Shown: positions 28,704 through 41,006, counted from the first letter of the stretch. The stretch is 45,447 nucleotides of DNA from Triparma columacea (GCA_030267965.1 BRYA01000048.1:1-45447), one strand, 5' to 3'. The notes: generated by a model from the sequence alone, not told the origin. Numbers and translations are program-made.

Positions 28704-31700
28704 ATGTTTAGGCATACTCTTCGTCAAATTCCTCGTCTACGGCGTTTAAATGCTCCCATTATTCCCCGTAGTCGTGTCCGCCTCCTCCAAGCACCTCTCC
28801 AACGTTCATTTTTCTGGGGCTCCGACGATGCTTCCTCATCTAATGGTCCAAAAAAACCTCCATCATCGTCATCATCTGATGATCCGTCACCTTCACCCTC
28901 TTCAGAATCGTACTCTGCAACACCCTCACCACCACCTGTAGGTGATAATGCACCAACACCTGAATATATGACACCTATTACATTGACAAGGTGAGATGCT
29001 TAGAGAGTGGAGAGGAAATGGAGAGTAAATGGAGAGCGATGGCTGCGAATGGAAGGCTGATGGAAAGAAGATGCTTAATATGAACGAGACCATCTATAGG
29101 AGATTCGTATAAGCTTACATATAGAGATTTATGGAGGTTTCAAGAGAGAATGACTGGAATGAGATGAAAGAGAGAAGATGAGACAAGACAAAGCTCTACC
29201 ATCCAACACCAACACCAACACCACGCCTCCCTTCAACCCTCGCAGAAAACCAATCCTCCCTGGTACCATATCATCCTTAACCATCACCAACCCTGAGCTA
29301 ATCCAGACCATCACCAAGAGCTTGGCTGACCACAACTCCCCCACCTACCTAGCGGCGTTCGCTTCCTCCTCCCCCTCCTCCTCCTTCATCGGTACCTCCC
29401 CCCTCTCCGCTTCCTTCGGTAACCCCGAGAACGCGACTCCGTTTGATCCTGAAAACTCCTACGAAGTAGGGAGCATGCTACAGGTACACTCCATACCAGG
29501 AGCCAAGAGGATCGCGTCGGGAATGGAAGGAATTGAGGAGGACACGGGAGGAGGAGAAGTACAGGAGGTGAGGGTGGGAAGCGCTGAGCTGAACTGTATC
29601 TTCGCACCTTAACCAAAACAACCAAAACAGTCAATCCTAACCNNNNNNNNNNNNNNNNNNNNNNNNNNNNNNNNNNNNNNNNNCCCCCCCCTCCCCAGCT
29701 CACTCTCCTCGTAATCTGCCACCGTAGAATAAATCTCCTCTCCCCAACCCTCTCCACCGTCTCCTCCTCCTCCTCCCCCCAGGTCAACATCTCACACTGG
29801 GGTTCCAACACATACTCCCCTGACACTTGCACAGACCCCACCACAGTCTCCGCCCTCACCACCGAGCTCCTCACACAGGTTAGAGAGCTGACCCTCGACA
29901 ACCCCGCAATCCGTGAGTCTGCTCAGAGCTTCTTCAACAAGGAGAGCGGTGACAAACCCGACGTCCTTAAGCTCTGTGACTACCTCGGTGGCCTAGTCGC
30001 AGGTGCGAAGGGATCGGAACTTCAGAAAGTACTTGAGGCTAAGGACGCGAGAAGAAGATGCGAGATTGTACTTAAAATGTGCGCGCATGAGATTAAGGCC
30101 ATCGAAGTTAGGAGGGAGATTAAGGAGAAAATCGAGAGCTCCATCGGGGAGAATAACAGGAAATTCGTGCTTAGGGAAATGATTAAAGAGATACAAAGCG
30201 AACTGGGGGAAGGGGGTGATGGGAAAGACGCGTATGTGGAGAAGGGGAAGAAGGAAATTGAAAGACTTAAGGGTTTGGGGAAGGGGGTTATTGGGGAGGA
30301 GGCTATCAAGGCCATGGAGGTGAGAATGGTCCTGTCTACCTCTCTCATCCCATCTACCTCACTCACCCCATGACATCCTCTTCGCTCAACACGGCAGACC
30401 GAGATCGACAAGATAGCCTCCCTCGCCCCTTCCTCCTCCGAATACAACGTGTCAAAGTCCTACATCGACACCCTCCTCTCCCTCCCCTGGGGCGTCTCGT
30501 CCCCCGAGAACTACGAGATAGCCTTCGCCCAGGAGGTCCTGGACAGGGAGCACTACGGGATGGAGGACGTCAAGTCCGCTATCCTTGAGTTCATCGCGGT
30601 GCAGAGCCTGACGAGGGACAGGAGGGGGGAGGACAACGATGAGAAGGTGGAGGACAAGGACAAGAGGACCAAGGGGATGGGGAAGATCATCTGCCTAGCG
30701 GGACCGCCGGGGGTAGGTAAGACGAGCATCGGGAAGAGCATTGCGGAAAGCCTGGGGAGGGAGTTCTACAGGTTCAGCGTGGGAGGCCTGAGCGACGTCA
30801 GCGAGATAAAGGTGAGAGAAGCCGCAGGCAAACCAACCAATCAACCTTCGCTCCGAACAACGTTTCCCCTTCCTTCCCCCCTCTCACCACTCCCTCACCG
30901 TCTACTAGGGTCACCGCCGCACGTACGTCGGCGCGATGAGCGGGAAACCCATCCAGTGTCTTAAGACTACCAAAGTCTCGAACCCCCTGATCCTTATCGA
31001 TGAGATCGACAAATTATCCTCCTCAGGACACCACGGGGACCCCGCGTCTGCGCTCCTTGAGGTGAGAGTGCAGTGAACTGCATATCACTTCTTCGCAAAC
31101 AACTAACCCCAACTCGCTCTCTTTCGTCCCCCAGCTGCTGGACCCGTCCCAGAACTCCCAGTTCCGCGACCACTACCTCGACGTCCCCGTCGACATGTCC
31201 GACGTGCTCTTCATGTGCACGGCCAACCAGCTCGAGTACATCCCGGCGCCCCTGCTGGACAGGATGGAGGTCGTGCAGCTCAGCGGGTACGACGTACCGG
31301 AGAAGATCGAGATCGCTGAGAGGTACTTAGTGCCCAAGGCAATGAGGGAGGCGGGGGTGGACAACGGGAAGGTCAAGATCGAGGAGGACGCTATAGAGAG
31401 CTTGGTGAGGTGGTACTGCAGGGAGGCGGGGGTAAGGAATCTAGAGAAACACATACAGAAGATCACGAGGAAGATAGCCCTCCACCTGGTGGCGGAGGAG
31501 GCGGGTGTAGAACTGAAGGAGAAAGATAAGAAGAAGCACGAGGGTTACCTCGTCACGGAGGACAACCTCAGCGACTACGTGGGGAAGCCAATCTTCACTT
31601 CGGACAGGCTTTATGAGACTCCTCCCATCGGCACCGTTATGGGACTTGCATGGAGCAGGTGAGAATGGGGAGGAAGAAAATCGGCGAGGTCTTAATGATG

Positions 31701-32296
31701 CACATGGATCACTTACACACACCGCACACGCACACACTCATCACAGCATGGGAGGGTCGGCGCTTTACATTGAGTCCCAGAAGGTCGTTAAGACCACCGA
31801 AAAGCTCGGCGAGGGCGGCGGGATCAAGGTCACAGGCAATCTCAAGGAGGTCATGAAGGAGTCTGTCCAGATTGCCCACACCAACGCCCGGCGCATCCTC
31901 AACGCCTACCAGTCCGGCAACTCCTTCTTCGACGACCACAACATCCACCTCCACGTCCCCGAGGGCGCGACGCCCAAGGACGGCCCCAGCGCCGGGATCA
32001 CGATGACGACGTCCCTGCTGAGCCTCGCGCTAGACAGGCCGGTGAGGGAAGATATCGCAATGACGGGAGAGATATCGTTGGCTGGACTCGTACTGAGAAT
32101 CGGGGGCGTCAAGGAGAAGGTCATTGCTGCAAGAAGGGCAGGGACGACGTGCCTGGTGCTTCCGGAGGGCAACAGGAGGGACTGGGACGAGCTCCCAGAC
32201 TACCTAAGGGATGGTATGGAGGTTCACTTTGCTGAGGATTATCAAAAGGTCTTCGAGGTTGCCTTCATGGAGGAGGACTTCTTAACGTCGGAGTAA
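28704..32296 (+). CDS. LONP1: Mitochondrial Lon protease (ATP-dependent, S16)
   Basis: Seven exons rebuild a continuous 977-residue protein: 28704-28990, 29183-29567, 29699-30319, 30398-30811, 30909-31061, 31135-31658, 31747-32296. Nearly all donors are GTGAG, and phases match at every junction. The N-terminus is Arg-rich and Ser-rich without acids at first ([16 protein letters not shown]), a mitochondrial presequence. The Lon substrate domain follows ([19 protein letters not shown]), then the helical linker ([13 protein letters not shown]). The AAA+ module has Walker A GPPGVGKT (about residue 533) and Walker [10 protein letters not shown] (about 595). The protease domain has KDGPSAG with catalytic Ser at about 876 and GGVKEK with Lys at about 919; their spacing of 43 matches known Lon enzymes. 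Role: degradation of damaged or regulated matrix proteins. The first acceptor (29182) is the least certain junction. Confidence 0.93.
29643..29683. other. Assembly gap (41 N) inside Lon intron 2
   Basis: Forty-one undetermined bases lie directly before a poly-C run and the acceptor CCCCAG of intron 2. The flanking exons join in phase 0 to a normal Lon sequence (GGEVQE, then [10 protein letters not shown]), so no coding sequence need be missing. The gap probably reflects a homopolymer that could not be sequenced. Confidence 0.9.
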
Positions 32297-32388
32297 AAAA
32301 ACGTAAAAGAAAGCGCCTGTCCAGTCTTTCTTCTGATGCAATACATTTTTATTTTTTTCGATTCTATTCGTCTGACTTTGTCCTCAAT

Positions 32389-35300
32389 TTAGTTCTGGGT
32401 CGTTGTAGCCCCGACAGGCACCGGGCTCAATCCGGCTCCGTTTCCGCTTCCACTGTGGCTGAGGCTCCATACGAGGTTCGGGCTTCCTATGAACTGTGCC
32501 AAGTCTGTGCTTAAATCGACACTCTGATCAGGGTCAAGGAGGTCTGGGTCGACGGCCTCCTTTGCCTCCTTCCCTGCCCCTGTTCCTGCCCCTAGCCCTT
32601 TCTTCGCCTCCCCCCCCGCCTCGGCCTCTGTCCCTGCCGCTGCCGCTGCCCCTACACCTGCCACTGCCTCTCCACCTGCCCCCGCACCAGCACCAGCACC
32701 AGCACCTGCCCCTCCACCTGCGCCTGCACCTGCACCGGCACCTGCCCCTGCCTCTACGCCTGCCCCTGCCTCGGTCTCTACCTCAGCCCCTGTCCCTCCC
32801 GCCTTCAAGTTCAAAAGCATGGCCTTCTTCTGCTGTTCCTTTTCCTCCTCTGTGATCAAGCCATCCCTGTAGTTGGCTGTGATTTGGCTTAGCTTGGAGG
32901 CAGCGGGGCTCAGCTTCACAGACCCCGCCGACTCCCCGTTCGCCGACATCTTCTTCCAATTCGCCTGCGCCTCCGCTTCGAGAGCAGCACTACTCCCTCC
33001 TCCACTCTTGATCTTCTCAGCGCTGCCCTCATTGCTGCTGCTCGGAGTGGACACGACGCCGATGCCCGTCCCGTGGCCGGGGTCGTGAAGGCTGTTCATA
33101 GCTCCCGAGCTCAGCGGCCTTGTCAGGACGCTCTTGTCGCTCAGCGATAGTCCCATCTCGTCCATGATTATGTCCTTGTCGAGGCTGGATAGTTGGGGTA
33201 TTGGGGTGTTGGGTGAGATATTTGTTTTCATATTTGCTTTCGTCTCGTGTGTAGCCCTTGGTGTCGTCGCTGCGATCTTTCTCCTCGAGCTCCCCTCCTT
33301 TCGGTTCTTCTCCTCCCCCCAATCCCTCACCTCATGTTCAAAAGGCTATGATTCAGGCTTGGGTCGTCCTCGTCCAGGTGCTGGTTAAGGACGTGCTCCA
33401 TGCCGAAGGCGCTCCCGCTGCCGCTTGCGCTTCCACTTCCCTCCATGTTGAAGTCCCATTGAACTGCGCTGCTACCCTTTTTCGCCGCACCGCCCACCCT
33501 GCTCCTTCTGCTAGGAGATCCTCTGCCCATGCCCTTACTTTTCAGTGCCTCGGCAAAGGCGGGGTCGGCCTTGCTGGCTAATCCGGCCAAGTAAGCGCGG
33601 TGGATCAAGTCCTTCTCGCGCTCTGTCAAGTTCTGGTCCTCGAAGAAAAGGAAGGAGCTACTCCCCTCTTCCCCCTCGTTCTCAATCTCATTCGCAGCGT
33701 CTCCCTCTGAGTTCCTTCCTCCCACTTTCTTCTTTGTACTAGAGACCTTCTTCCTCGAGCTTTTGGGCATCAAATCTTCAGGAATGTGGAAGAAGTCGCT
33801 GGAATTTATATCCATGTCGCTCTTCTTGTCGTCCTTCGAGGGGGGCAGGGGCATAGAAAGAAGCTGGTGGTCTAGTCCGCCGTCCCCGTCAAAGATGAGG
33901 GGCTTCCCATCCTCGTCCAAAAGCAAGTGGTCGTCACTGCTTTCCCCAATCTGATACTGGTGGTACTCCTTCCTCTTCATGAGCATAGCGGTTTTCGCCT
34001 CGTGGCTTAGCTTGATGGTATCGGGATCGTCGTCCTCGGGTTCGATCTTTCCGCTCTCTTCGGCGATTATCTTGGCGGCGGCCGCCCTAGCGGCTGCGAG
34101 AACTGCACTAGCGGTCGTGTCAAGGCCGTCAGGGAACATCGTGTGAGGATCTCCAAGGTTCTCCAAATACTTAGTCTCTCCGTCAGGCCCCTGGCTGGCC
34201 TTGGCCCTCCTCCTCGTCGCGCTGTTCCACCTGTTCTTGACGGCGTTCTCCGACCTACCGGGCAAGAGCTTGGCGATCTTCGTCCAGCAGTTCCCCCACT
34301 TGGCCTGGGCCTCAACGAGAATGGCGTCCTCTTCCTCGGTCCAGTTCCCCTTTTTCAGCGAGGGGTCGAGGTGGTTGAACCAGCGCTCGCGGCACTGCTT
34401 GCCGATACGTCCGGGGATGCGCTCCGCGATCTCCGACCACTTGGTGATTCCCGCGTCGATGCAGTCAATAATAATCTGGTCCTCCTCCTTCGTCCACGGA
34501 CCCTTGACGAGCCCTGGCTGCAGGACCTTCTGCCAACGGTGGAGGCACTGGACATCGCTGCGCTGCTCTCCGAGGTAATCCGTCGCAATCATCTTCCAGT
34601 TCTGGGGACCGACGGCTGCCACCGCGGCCCTGCACGATGAGCGAAGCGCACGATGAGCGAAGCGAAGCGCGAGAAGGGTTGAGTTGGATGAAATTGTTGA
34701 ATTAGGGGGGCTTGGAGAAGCTTTCGGCGGTTGTCGTATCGGGTGTGCCTACGCAGACGATTCGTTTGCGCTTTGGTAACAATTCTCCGTCCATTCTCAC
34801 CTCAATTTCTGATCTTCCTCCTTGGTCCACCTTCCTCCTCCCCCCTTGTTGCTGCTCTTCTTAGAGCTCGCCCTTCTCCTGCTGCTGGTCGATTTCTTGC
34901 TGCTGGATTCAACCCCGAAGCCTGCTCCTCCGACTTGAACTGGTGACTGCAATCCCCCCATGCCGATCCTGTTCCCGACTACTGGGGGTCCGACCTTCTT
35001 GAGGGTTCCCGATGAGTTCGTGGAAACGGGGGCGTAACCTGGCCGTGCGACGACCTTGGTGGTAGAGGGGAGGACGGTGGCACCGTTTTTGAAGTTCATG
35101 TCGGCGTTGGCGACGGCGGCGATAGCTGCAGCCTTAGCCTTCTCCTGCTTGACAGCCAGCTGCGACGAAGGGCGAGCGAAGCGGGAGCGCAGAGTGGGAG
35201 CGCAAAGCGGAGTGCATTGGTGCGTTAGAGTTATTGCGTTCGGATTGTTGGGATAAAATTTAGGGTTGCGGAGGTGTTGTTGGATCAATTTTTCTCACCT

Positions 35301-35883
35301 GCTCCTCAGTCATCGAGGGGGGCGCCGGCGGACTGCGGGTGGGGGAGGGTTTCTTGGCGCTCGACTTACTGCCATTCTTGCTCGAGGACTTAGTAGTAGC
35401 CTTCGTTGGTGTGGCCCTGGTACTTACAGCCTGCTTCGGCTTGGAGGGGTTAGCGGTCGAGGTTGAGGCTGCTTCAGGGTTAAGGGTTTCAGACACGGCG
35501 GCTGAAAATGGGGGGTTGGTGCTTATCACCCCGGTCATAGAGGACGGGGACGTCGACGAGGCTGAAGATGCCGAGGAAGTGGCCGTAGACCCTGGGGCAC
35601 CGCCGCCAGTGCCACCAAACCTGCGAGGGGAGGGGACAGGAGGGGAGGAGGCAGGAGGAAATAGTTGGGTGAGGTGTGTGTGGAAAGTGCGATGCTTGAT
35701 TTGCCCAGCAATAGAGCCTCCTCACCTGGCTGCGAAAGCCCTCTGGTTTGAGTTGATGAGTTCATTTACATTTGCGGAGGTACCGTCGTCTACTGTGATC
35801 ATATTAGGGTCCCATGCGGGAGATTTTCGCGTATTGATCTGAGAGAGGAGCGTGGGAGACCAGGGGTGAGTATATTCTTCCAT
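32389..35883 (-). CDS. Three-repeat MYB (R1R2R3) transcription factor
   Basis: Five exons: 35883-35726, 35620-35299, 35159-34801, 34629-33331, 33184-32389; 977 residues, all junction phases agreeing. The start MEEYTHPWSPTLL is the only ATG continuous with exon 1. Ser/Thr/Lys-rich low complexity precedes three MYB repeats at about residues 267-421. R1 is GRWTKEEDQKLR with QNWKMIATDYLG, split by intron 3; R2 is KGPWTKEEDQIIIDCI with KWSEIAERIPGR; R3 is KGNWTEEEDAILVEA with CWTKIAKLLPGR. The regularly spaced Trp residues are intact. This is the c-Myb/3R-MYB type, which in plants and animals controls cell-cycle genes through MYB-binding sites. The C-terminal half has acidic stretches, Lys-rich patches and a long Ala-Gly repeat at about 32650-32800. 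Role in this alga: nuclear DNA-binding regulator, target genes unknown. Confidence 0.9.
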
Positions 35884-36143
35884 CAATATTTTGATTTTCG
35901 CGGGAATGTTTGTTGAAAAGCTAAATTTTGGGAAGTTTATCCGGGTCTCGCGTAGTATGGGTCAACTTTTCGGGGGGGGTTATTCCGGATTAGGCGTGTA
36001 GGGGGTCGATTGGTCACTAAAACGCACAAACTAGGTCATTGATGAGTCATGATGAGCCAACTGGACTCTAAATCTGATCTTCCCCTCATCATTCAAGGTC
36101 AGATTTTGTCCTCAAGGAAGTACTTCGGAGGCGGGAAATCTTC

Positions 36144-36293
36144 CTAGGGACAGATATGGGTCATTCCCAGGCTCACCTTCTTTGAAGAGGTCGGTACGAC
36201 TGCAGGGGAGCCCATAGCTGGGCTTGGAAGTTCAGTTCGCTTGCGCTCTTTGGATTTGTTGGCCTTCCATCGTGTAGCGTGCTTATCTGACAT
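36144..36293 (-). CDS. Very short basic protein, hypothetical
   Basis: A 49-codon ORF from ATG 36293 (MSDKHATRWKANKSKERKR), Lys/Arg-rich at the start and Ser/Pro-rich at the end. The frame is open upstream to 36392 with a less plausible leader. A GTGAGC/CTAG pair could remove 33 nt (36144-36176) and extend the protein by 14 residues (EDFPPPKYFLEDKI). That would be far shorter than any other intron here, so I do not favour it. No family recognised; it may be a real short nuclear-type protein or chance. Confidence 0.3.
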   Translation of the reverse strand: MSDKHATRWKANKSKERKRTELPSPAMGSPAVVPTSSKKVSLGMTHICP

Positions 36294-36460
36294 TTTGATT
36301 GGCCTTAGTTGTATAGATGGAGTGTAAGATTCGATTTTAAAAAATGTAGTGCGTAAAAGGTACGTAAGTGAGGAAGACAAAGGGAAAATCAAAAAATTTA
36401 TCAGATCAATTTTGACATTGATTTGGGCTTTGACCAGTTTTAGACAAAGAGATTGTTGAG

Positions 36461-39041
36461 ATGAACAGCGGCGGTGGTGAACCCAGCGACCGGCAAGCGG
36501 GGGAATCGTTTGGGGAAGGGTTCATATTGTACGACAAAGACGTGAGGGACGGCAGAGGGTTCACCTTTGGCCACATGTTTGAGGAGGCTGGGGTGGGAGG
36601 GGGCAGGGGTACATTGAGAGGGGGGGGGGTTGAGGGGGGGGGAGGGCGCAGAAAGAAGGAGAACAAATACGAGCGGATCGTCAGGGAGAAGGAGGAGGCA
36701 GCGTTTAAGGCAAAGGGTGATAAATGGAACACCATAGTGATAAAGGAGTTGCCAGGGTCATGGTGAGTTGCAGGGGAGGGGCTCGAAGTCAGACGATTAG
36801 GAGGTGGGAGGAGAGGCTGGGGGCGGAGGGAGGGGGGTGGGGGCTGGAGCAAGAGAGGAGACTGAAGCTACGACAAACTGACGACGCAAACTGATAACGC
36901 AAACTGACATTCTCCTCTAACCCCCCATGACTCACCCCAACCACCCCCCGCGCATTTAAGCTTCGGGCTGTCGGCAGAGAGCTTAGATTGGGACGATAAT
37001 AGCAGCCTTCTTGGCGGCGAGCAAGACGATGACACCATTAACACGTTCAGCACCCTCGGAAGCCTAAAGCTGAAGTTGGGTTTCATGGCCTCGCTTCGGA
37101 AGATCTTCGGGTCGTTCGGGGGGATAAAGAATGTCGATGCGATCCTGGTGGACGGCGGGGCCAGGGACGACGGGAGCGCGATCAGCAGCATAGCGGGGGA
37201 CGGTAGCAGCGGGATGAACATCAGTAACATTACCTTAAGCAAGGACCTGATGAACAACTCGTTTGAAACGCTGCCGGGACAAGGGCAAGCGCAGGATGGG
37301 GGGGACCTGAGGAGGGCTGTGGGAACGCCGATGGAGAAGATAGGGGAAAGGCCAAATTCTCCGATGTTGGAGAGGTGGGTGAAGGAAGGGATTGGCGGTG
37401 TGGGGATAAACAAGGTAGACACTTTCGTCGCTTCACCGGGGGGGGGGCTTGGGGAAGAAGACGAAGGGTTAGAGATCGACGGTGAGCCCACCGCCCTAGC
37501 TCTCATGGGCATGGGGGGAGATGAAGAGTGGGAGGAAAAGAAGGAGGAGAAGAAAGTCGAGGGTGAAAGGGGGAGCAGCAGCGTTGAAATCAGCGTGGAG
37601 GAGGCTGTGAATATGGCGAAAATTGATACAACGGGGAGACCTCTACCGGAGACTCCTGGAGTGGCTGAGGAGGGGGTGGGGGCTGATGGTGGTGAGGGGG
37701 GGGTGGGAGGGAGGGAAGGGGGGGGGGGGGAGGTGGGGGGGGAGGGGGAGGTTGTGGGGGGGGAGAACGCGAGCAGCCACGCCACGAGTGAGGAAAGGGT
37801 TGTCCCTCCAAATCCTCGACTCAGCCGGCGGCCCATGACCACCACGAAGAAGCTGACACCTCTAATGGACGGCATGAGAGGCCCAACGTTCAACCTCATG
37901 ATCCAGTTCAAGCACAACCCCGACTACACCAAGGCCCTCTTGACACTGCAGAACAAGCTCATGTGCAAGGGTACGCTGAAGATGGACATCGGGGACATCG
38001 ACGACCCAAACGAAGAGCTGTTTTTCTTCCCCCTTCACGTCAGCTTTGACGTAAAGGGGTACTTCAGCTCGGCCATGGTGGACTACAGGGAGAGGCTGGA
38101 GAGGCAGGCTAGGGACGAGATCGTCAAGAAGCAGCTGAGGAAGGGGAGGGAGGAGAAGAAGCGGGCGAGAAAGGTGAGGAGGGAGGAGGGGGGGGGGGGG
38201 GGGAGGTGGCGTGCGAAGCGAGTCGCGAAAGGGTTGCCTTGGCTTCAGTGGCATTCTGGCCGTTCAAGTATCTATTACTTATGCCGTCGCTTCGCTCTTC
38301 CTCCCTCGTCCTTAGGCTAGGGAGACCATCAAGAAGTGCTCGGAGCTCGTGGAGAAGCTGTCCCTCGACTTGAAGCTAATCGAGGACAACGAGGTGTGCA
38401 TGAAGCACCGGCCGACGGAACTGTGCCACGACGGCGCCAAGCTGGCGGTGGAGAAGATCTCGGACACGTGCAGGGGGTACAAGGCCAGCCTGGTTATTGT
38501 CAGCTCTCAGGACTTGGCGGATATGATAAGTACCCTGAAGAAGGTGGTGACGCACGCCAAGAAGTGCGTGAAGCAAGCCGTGACCTTGGCCGACAAGGTT
38601 GTGGTCGCCAAGACCATGGCCCTCCCCACCCTCGAGAGGGCCCTGGTGGACAACGGGTGCACGCTGTTCTACGAGAGGCTCGTGGCTAGCGGTTACGTCG
38701 ACATGCCAGGCGTGACGCTCCTCGCCCCCGTGGACGACGCGTTCCTGGGGGAGGGGCTGGAGGGATTCGACGAGGAGTGCTTCGGGGTGCACGTGATCGA
38801 CGGGCCTTACAACACTGGGGACATGCTCCAGCTTAACGGGGGATACACGCAGCCGAGGAGCGAAAACGAGAGGCACACGATAAGGACAAGGATGGACTTG
38901 GGGGGTAAGTTCACGTTCTGGCTTAAGGGGGACTCGGAACCGAGGAGGCTTGTTAAGGCCATCAAGCCTGACGTTAACGTAGGGGGGGGAACAGTGGTGC
39001 ATGTGGTGGACAAGATTCTGCATCCTAGTGATGCGTTTTAG
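36461..39041 (+). CDS. FAS1 (fasciclin) domain protein without signal peptide
   Basis: Three exons, 36461-36762, 36961-38173 and 38316-39041, give 746 residues; the phase-2 and phase-0 junctions agree. The N-terminus is charged and Gly-rich (MNSGGGEPSDRQAGESFGEG), with no secretion signal. The middle is Gly/Glu low complexity (37660-37760), then a folded-looking stretch (FNLMIQFKHNPDYTKAL, DVKGYFSSAMVDYRERLE) running into a basic coiled coil (EIVKKQLRKGREEKKRARK). The last 140 residues are a FAS1 domain: LPTLERALVDNG, then VTLLAPVDDAF and finally GGGTVVHVVDKILHP. FAS1 domains normally mediate adhesion outside cells, so an apparently intracellular one is unusual. A missed upstream exon with a signal could explain this. 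Intron 2 shares a CGCTTCGCTC motif with two MYB introns. Confidence 0.8.
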
Positions 39042-39174
39042 GGTTTGAGGAGCGTTGTTGCGGTTGTGCTTTTAGATATGCTTGTAACGGTTAATATTTG
39101 TTAGTATATGAAGAAGAAGGAAGTCGAAGAAGGCTAGTGTGTTTTTATTTTTCATTTTTGCATTTCGTCTAGAA

Positions 39175-39726
39175 TTAACGGAACATGGTGGTGGGCCTGT
39201 CAGTGACGAAGGTGCGGCTGTTTAGGGCCTTGGTTCCGCGCTTGGCGGAGGCGACGCGGTGGGGGAGGGGGAACTTGGTGTCCTTTCCGACGAATTGGAG
39301 GGTGTTGGGCCTCTTGACATCAGCGGTGGCGACGACTCCGGTGCGGATGATCTGGATGGAGCGAGGGCGGGTGCGGTGGCGGCCGGCCATCTCGTCGTAA
39401 AGCTGGGTGACAGCGCCGGTGAGGCGGGTGTCGCGGAACTCCCTGTACATGTTGTGGGTGCCGGACCTGGAGTCGTAGCGAAGCCAGATTCCAAAGGTCT
39501 TGACCTGGGTGGGGCACTTCTCGACAATCTCGTTGACGTCAAGGATCTCCCCTGTGGTCTTCTTCATCTTCCTGAACTGGTGCATGGAGTACCAGAACTT
39601 GGACTTGGCGATGGTGGCATTAGGGGCGAAGATGATCATGCGGTAAGCCTCAGGGTTGGGGAAATCAGCAGTGGGAGCCTTGCGGCCGACCACCTGGTAC
39701 TGCTTCATAGGTCCAGCAACAGTCAT
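39175..39726 (-). CDS. RPL18A: 60S ribosomal protein eL20 (L18a)
   Basis: A single exon of 183 residues from ATG 39726, directly preceded by an A-rich stretch. It aligns along its length with eukaryotic L18a: QYQVVGRKAPTADFPNPEAYRM, then FAPNATIAKSKFWY, RKMKKTTGEI and the highly conserved FGIWLRYDSRSGTHNMYREFRD. SIQIIRTG and KFPLPHRV follow near the C-terminus. Length is normal for the family (about 175-185). It is a structural protein of the large cytosolic ribosomal subunit. It converges on the FAS1 gene with 133 bp between stops. No intron is seen, unlike most neighbours, as often found for ribosomal protein genes in compact algae. Confidence 0.97.
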   Translation of the reverse strand: MTVAGPMKQYQVVGRKAPTADFPNPEAYRMIIFAPNATIAKSKFWYSMHQFRKMKKTTGEILDVNEIVEKCPTQVKTFGIWLRYDSRSGTHNMYREFRDTRLTGAVTQLYDEMAGRHRTRPRSIQIIRTGVVATADVKRPNTLQFVGKDTKFPLPHRVASAKRGTKALNSRTFVTDRPTTMFR

Positions 39727-41006
39727 TTTTTTATTCTGAGAGGGGTGAGGAGAAGAGGGGCGGGGAGGGGTAAGGAAAGGAGTTGGGAGAAGGGGAGATG
39801 GAAGAGGAGATGAAGAGGTGCGGTGGTTGGAAGGTTAGGTATATTGTCAAAAAGGAGGTGAATGGTATATTTTGGGGGGGTGCATATACGTATTTGCTGT
39901 TGATATTTGTGATGCGTACACTTTGGATCCCTCTAGGGTCGCAGAAGAAGGAAGTTTTCCAATGTCCCCATCGAAGGTTTCGCCAGAGGAAGCTATATTT
40001 CAACCAAATCGTCGTTTTGTGATACACCATGGAATGAGATATGATATTGTATATATATTATTGTGGGGATATAGTCTTGCGGGGTATTCGAAGCCGGGCA
40101 AGCCTGTATTTGGCAAAAACCTGAAGCTCGATATTGGGTCACTAGGTGGGCTTGTTCTGGGCTGGGTGGCACATATATCGCATTTCGTTCGTTCGTGAGG
40201 TCTTAAAAAGACACAGGTGGCACATCGCTGAAAGGGAACGGGGTCTTTCGCACGTTTGGAAGATTTTGGAGGTTGAGGACTCACTCTCGATTTTGGCTTT
40301 TTCTTGATGAGGAAATTGGGTGATGAGACATGTTGGAGAGCTCTTCAAAATTGTGATGGAAGTGACGGGGTGGGAAAGCCTGAGGGTGGAGGGGGTCGTT
40401 GGTGCGTTGCGATGTGTGCAGTGTGTTTGGTTGGGGCGGGGGGGTGCGGGGGACTTGAAAATTGTGAAGGTTCATGACAAAAGTGGGGGCCAGAAGCAAA
40501 ACATGGATCGCATTAACGACCAAATTTCACGGAAAACCCCCGCTCAGTCGACGAAGACATATGTGAGGGTACGAAACCCATATTTCCAACTACGTAGTGT
40601 GCCGTTACATTGCAATAGTTTGGGGGTTTTGCTTCATTTTTCCTCCAATTGTTGGTTCGAATTTGAGGCATTGCCCGTTTAATTGCCTACATATGAATTT
40701 ACAGCTCGGATATGTACAGTATTCTACAATGAGTGAAATTTTCGAAGTCGCCAAAGCGCCGTCACTTGCTTTCAATGACAAGTGATGACCCATCAACTTT
40801 GCAAAACGCTCAAAATCGTGGAACATTCAAGTTATTTTTCTACTGAGAACATCTCAGCTGTTGTGCTCGTACGCTTACGCATAATTACCCTATTAAAGCG
40901 CTCTCCGCTCCCTAATTCTCCTCATTTCTACCTTTGAACCATAAAACCACCATCGCAAGAAAGGTTCTCGCTTAACAAGACCAAATTTAAAACTCATTAC
41001 GCGGAT
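39727..41006. other. Intergenic region without a supported gene
   Basis: About 1.28 kb lie between the divergent RPL18A and C19orf12-like genes. Short ORFs on both strands overlap each other and none shows a convincing fold. One minus-strand frame (40000-40284) has CATC and CDIC ten residues apart but begins at GTG and lacks other zinc-ribbon features. The left 100 bp should contain the RPL18A promoter. I see no RNA gene or repeat. Confidence 0.5.

Noticed and set aside
32600..32800. CRISPR-like or satellite array suggested by regular CCTGCC repeats
   Set aside because: It is the coding sequence of an Ala-Gly-rich segment in the MYB protein, in frame and without spacers.
36099..36176. 33-nt intron and 14-codon second exon for the short basic ORF
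   Set aside because: Donor and acceptor are acceptable, but 33 nt is less than half the shortest other intron here and is a multiple of three, so unspliced reading is equally good.
40000..40284. Minus-strand frame with C-x2-C-x10-C-x2-C, resembling a RanBP2-type zinc finger
   Set aside because: It has no ATG and lacks the Trp and Asn typical of that finger. Overlapping frames on both strands are equally open and the cysteine spacing could be chance.
40652..40665. GGTTCGAATTT, a B-box-like tRNA element
   Set aside because: No matching A box or cloverleaf stems can be formed around it.
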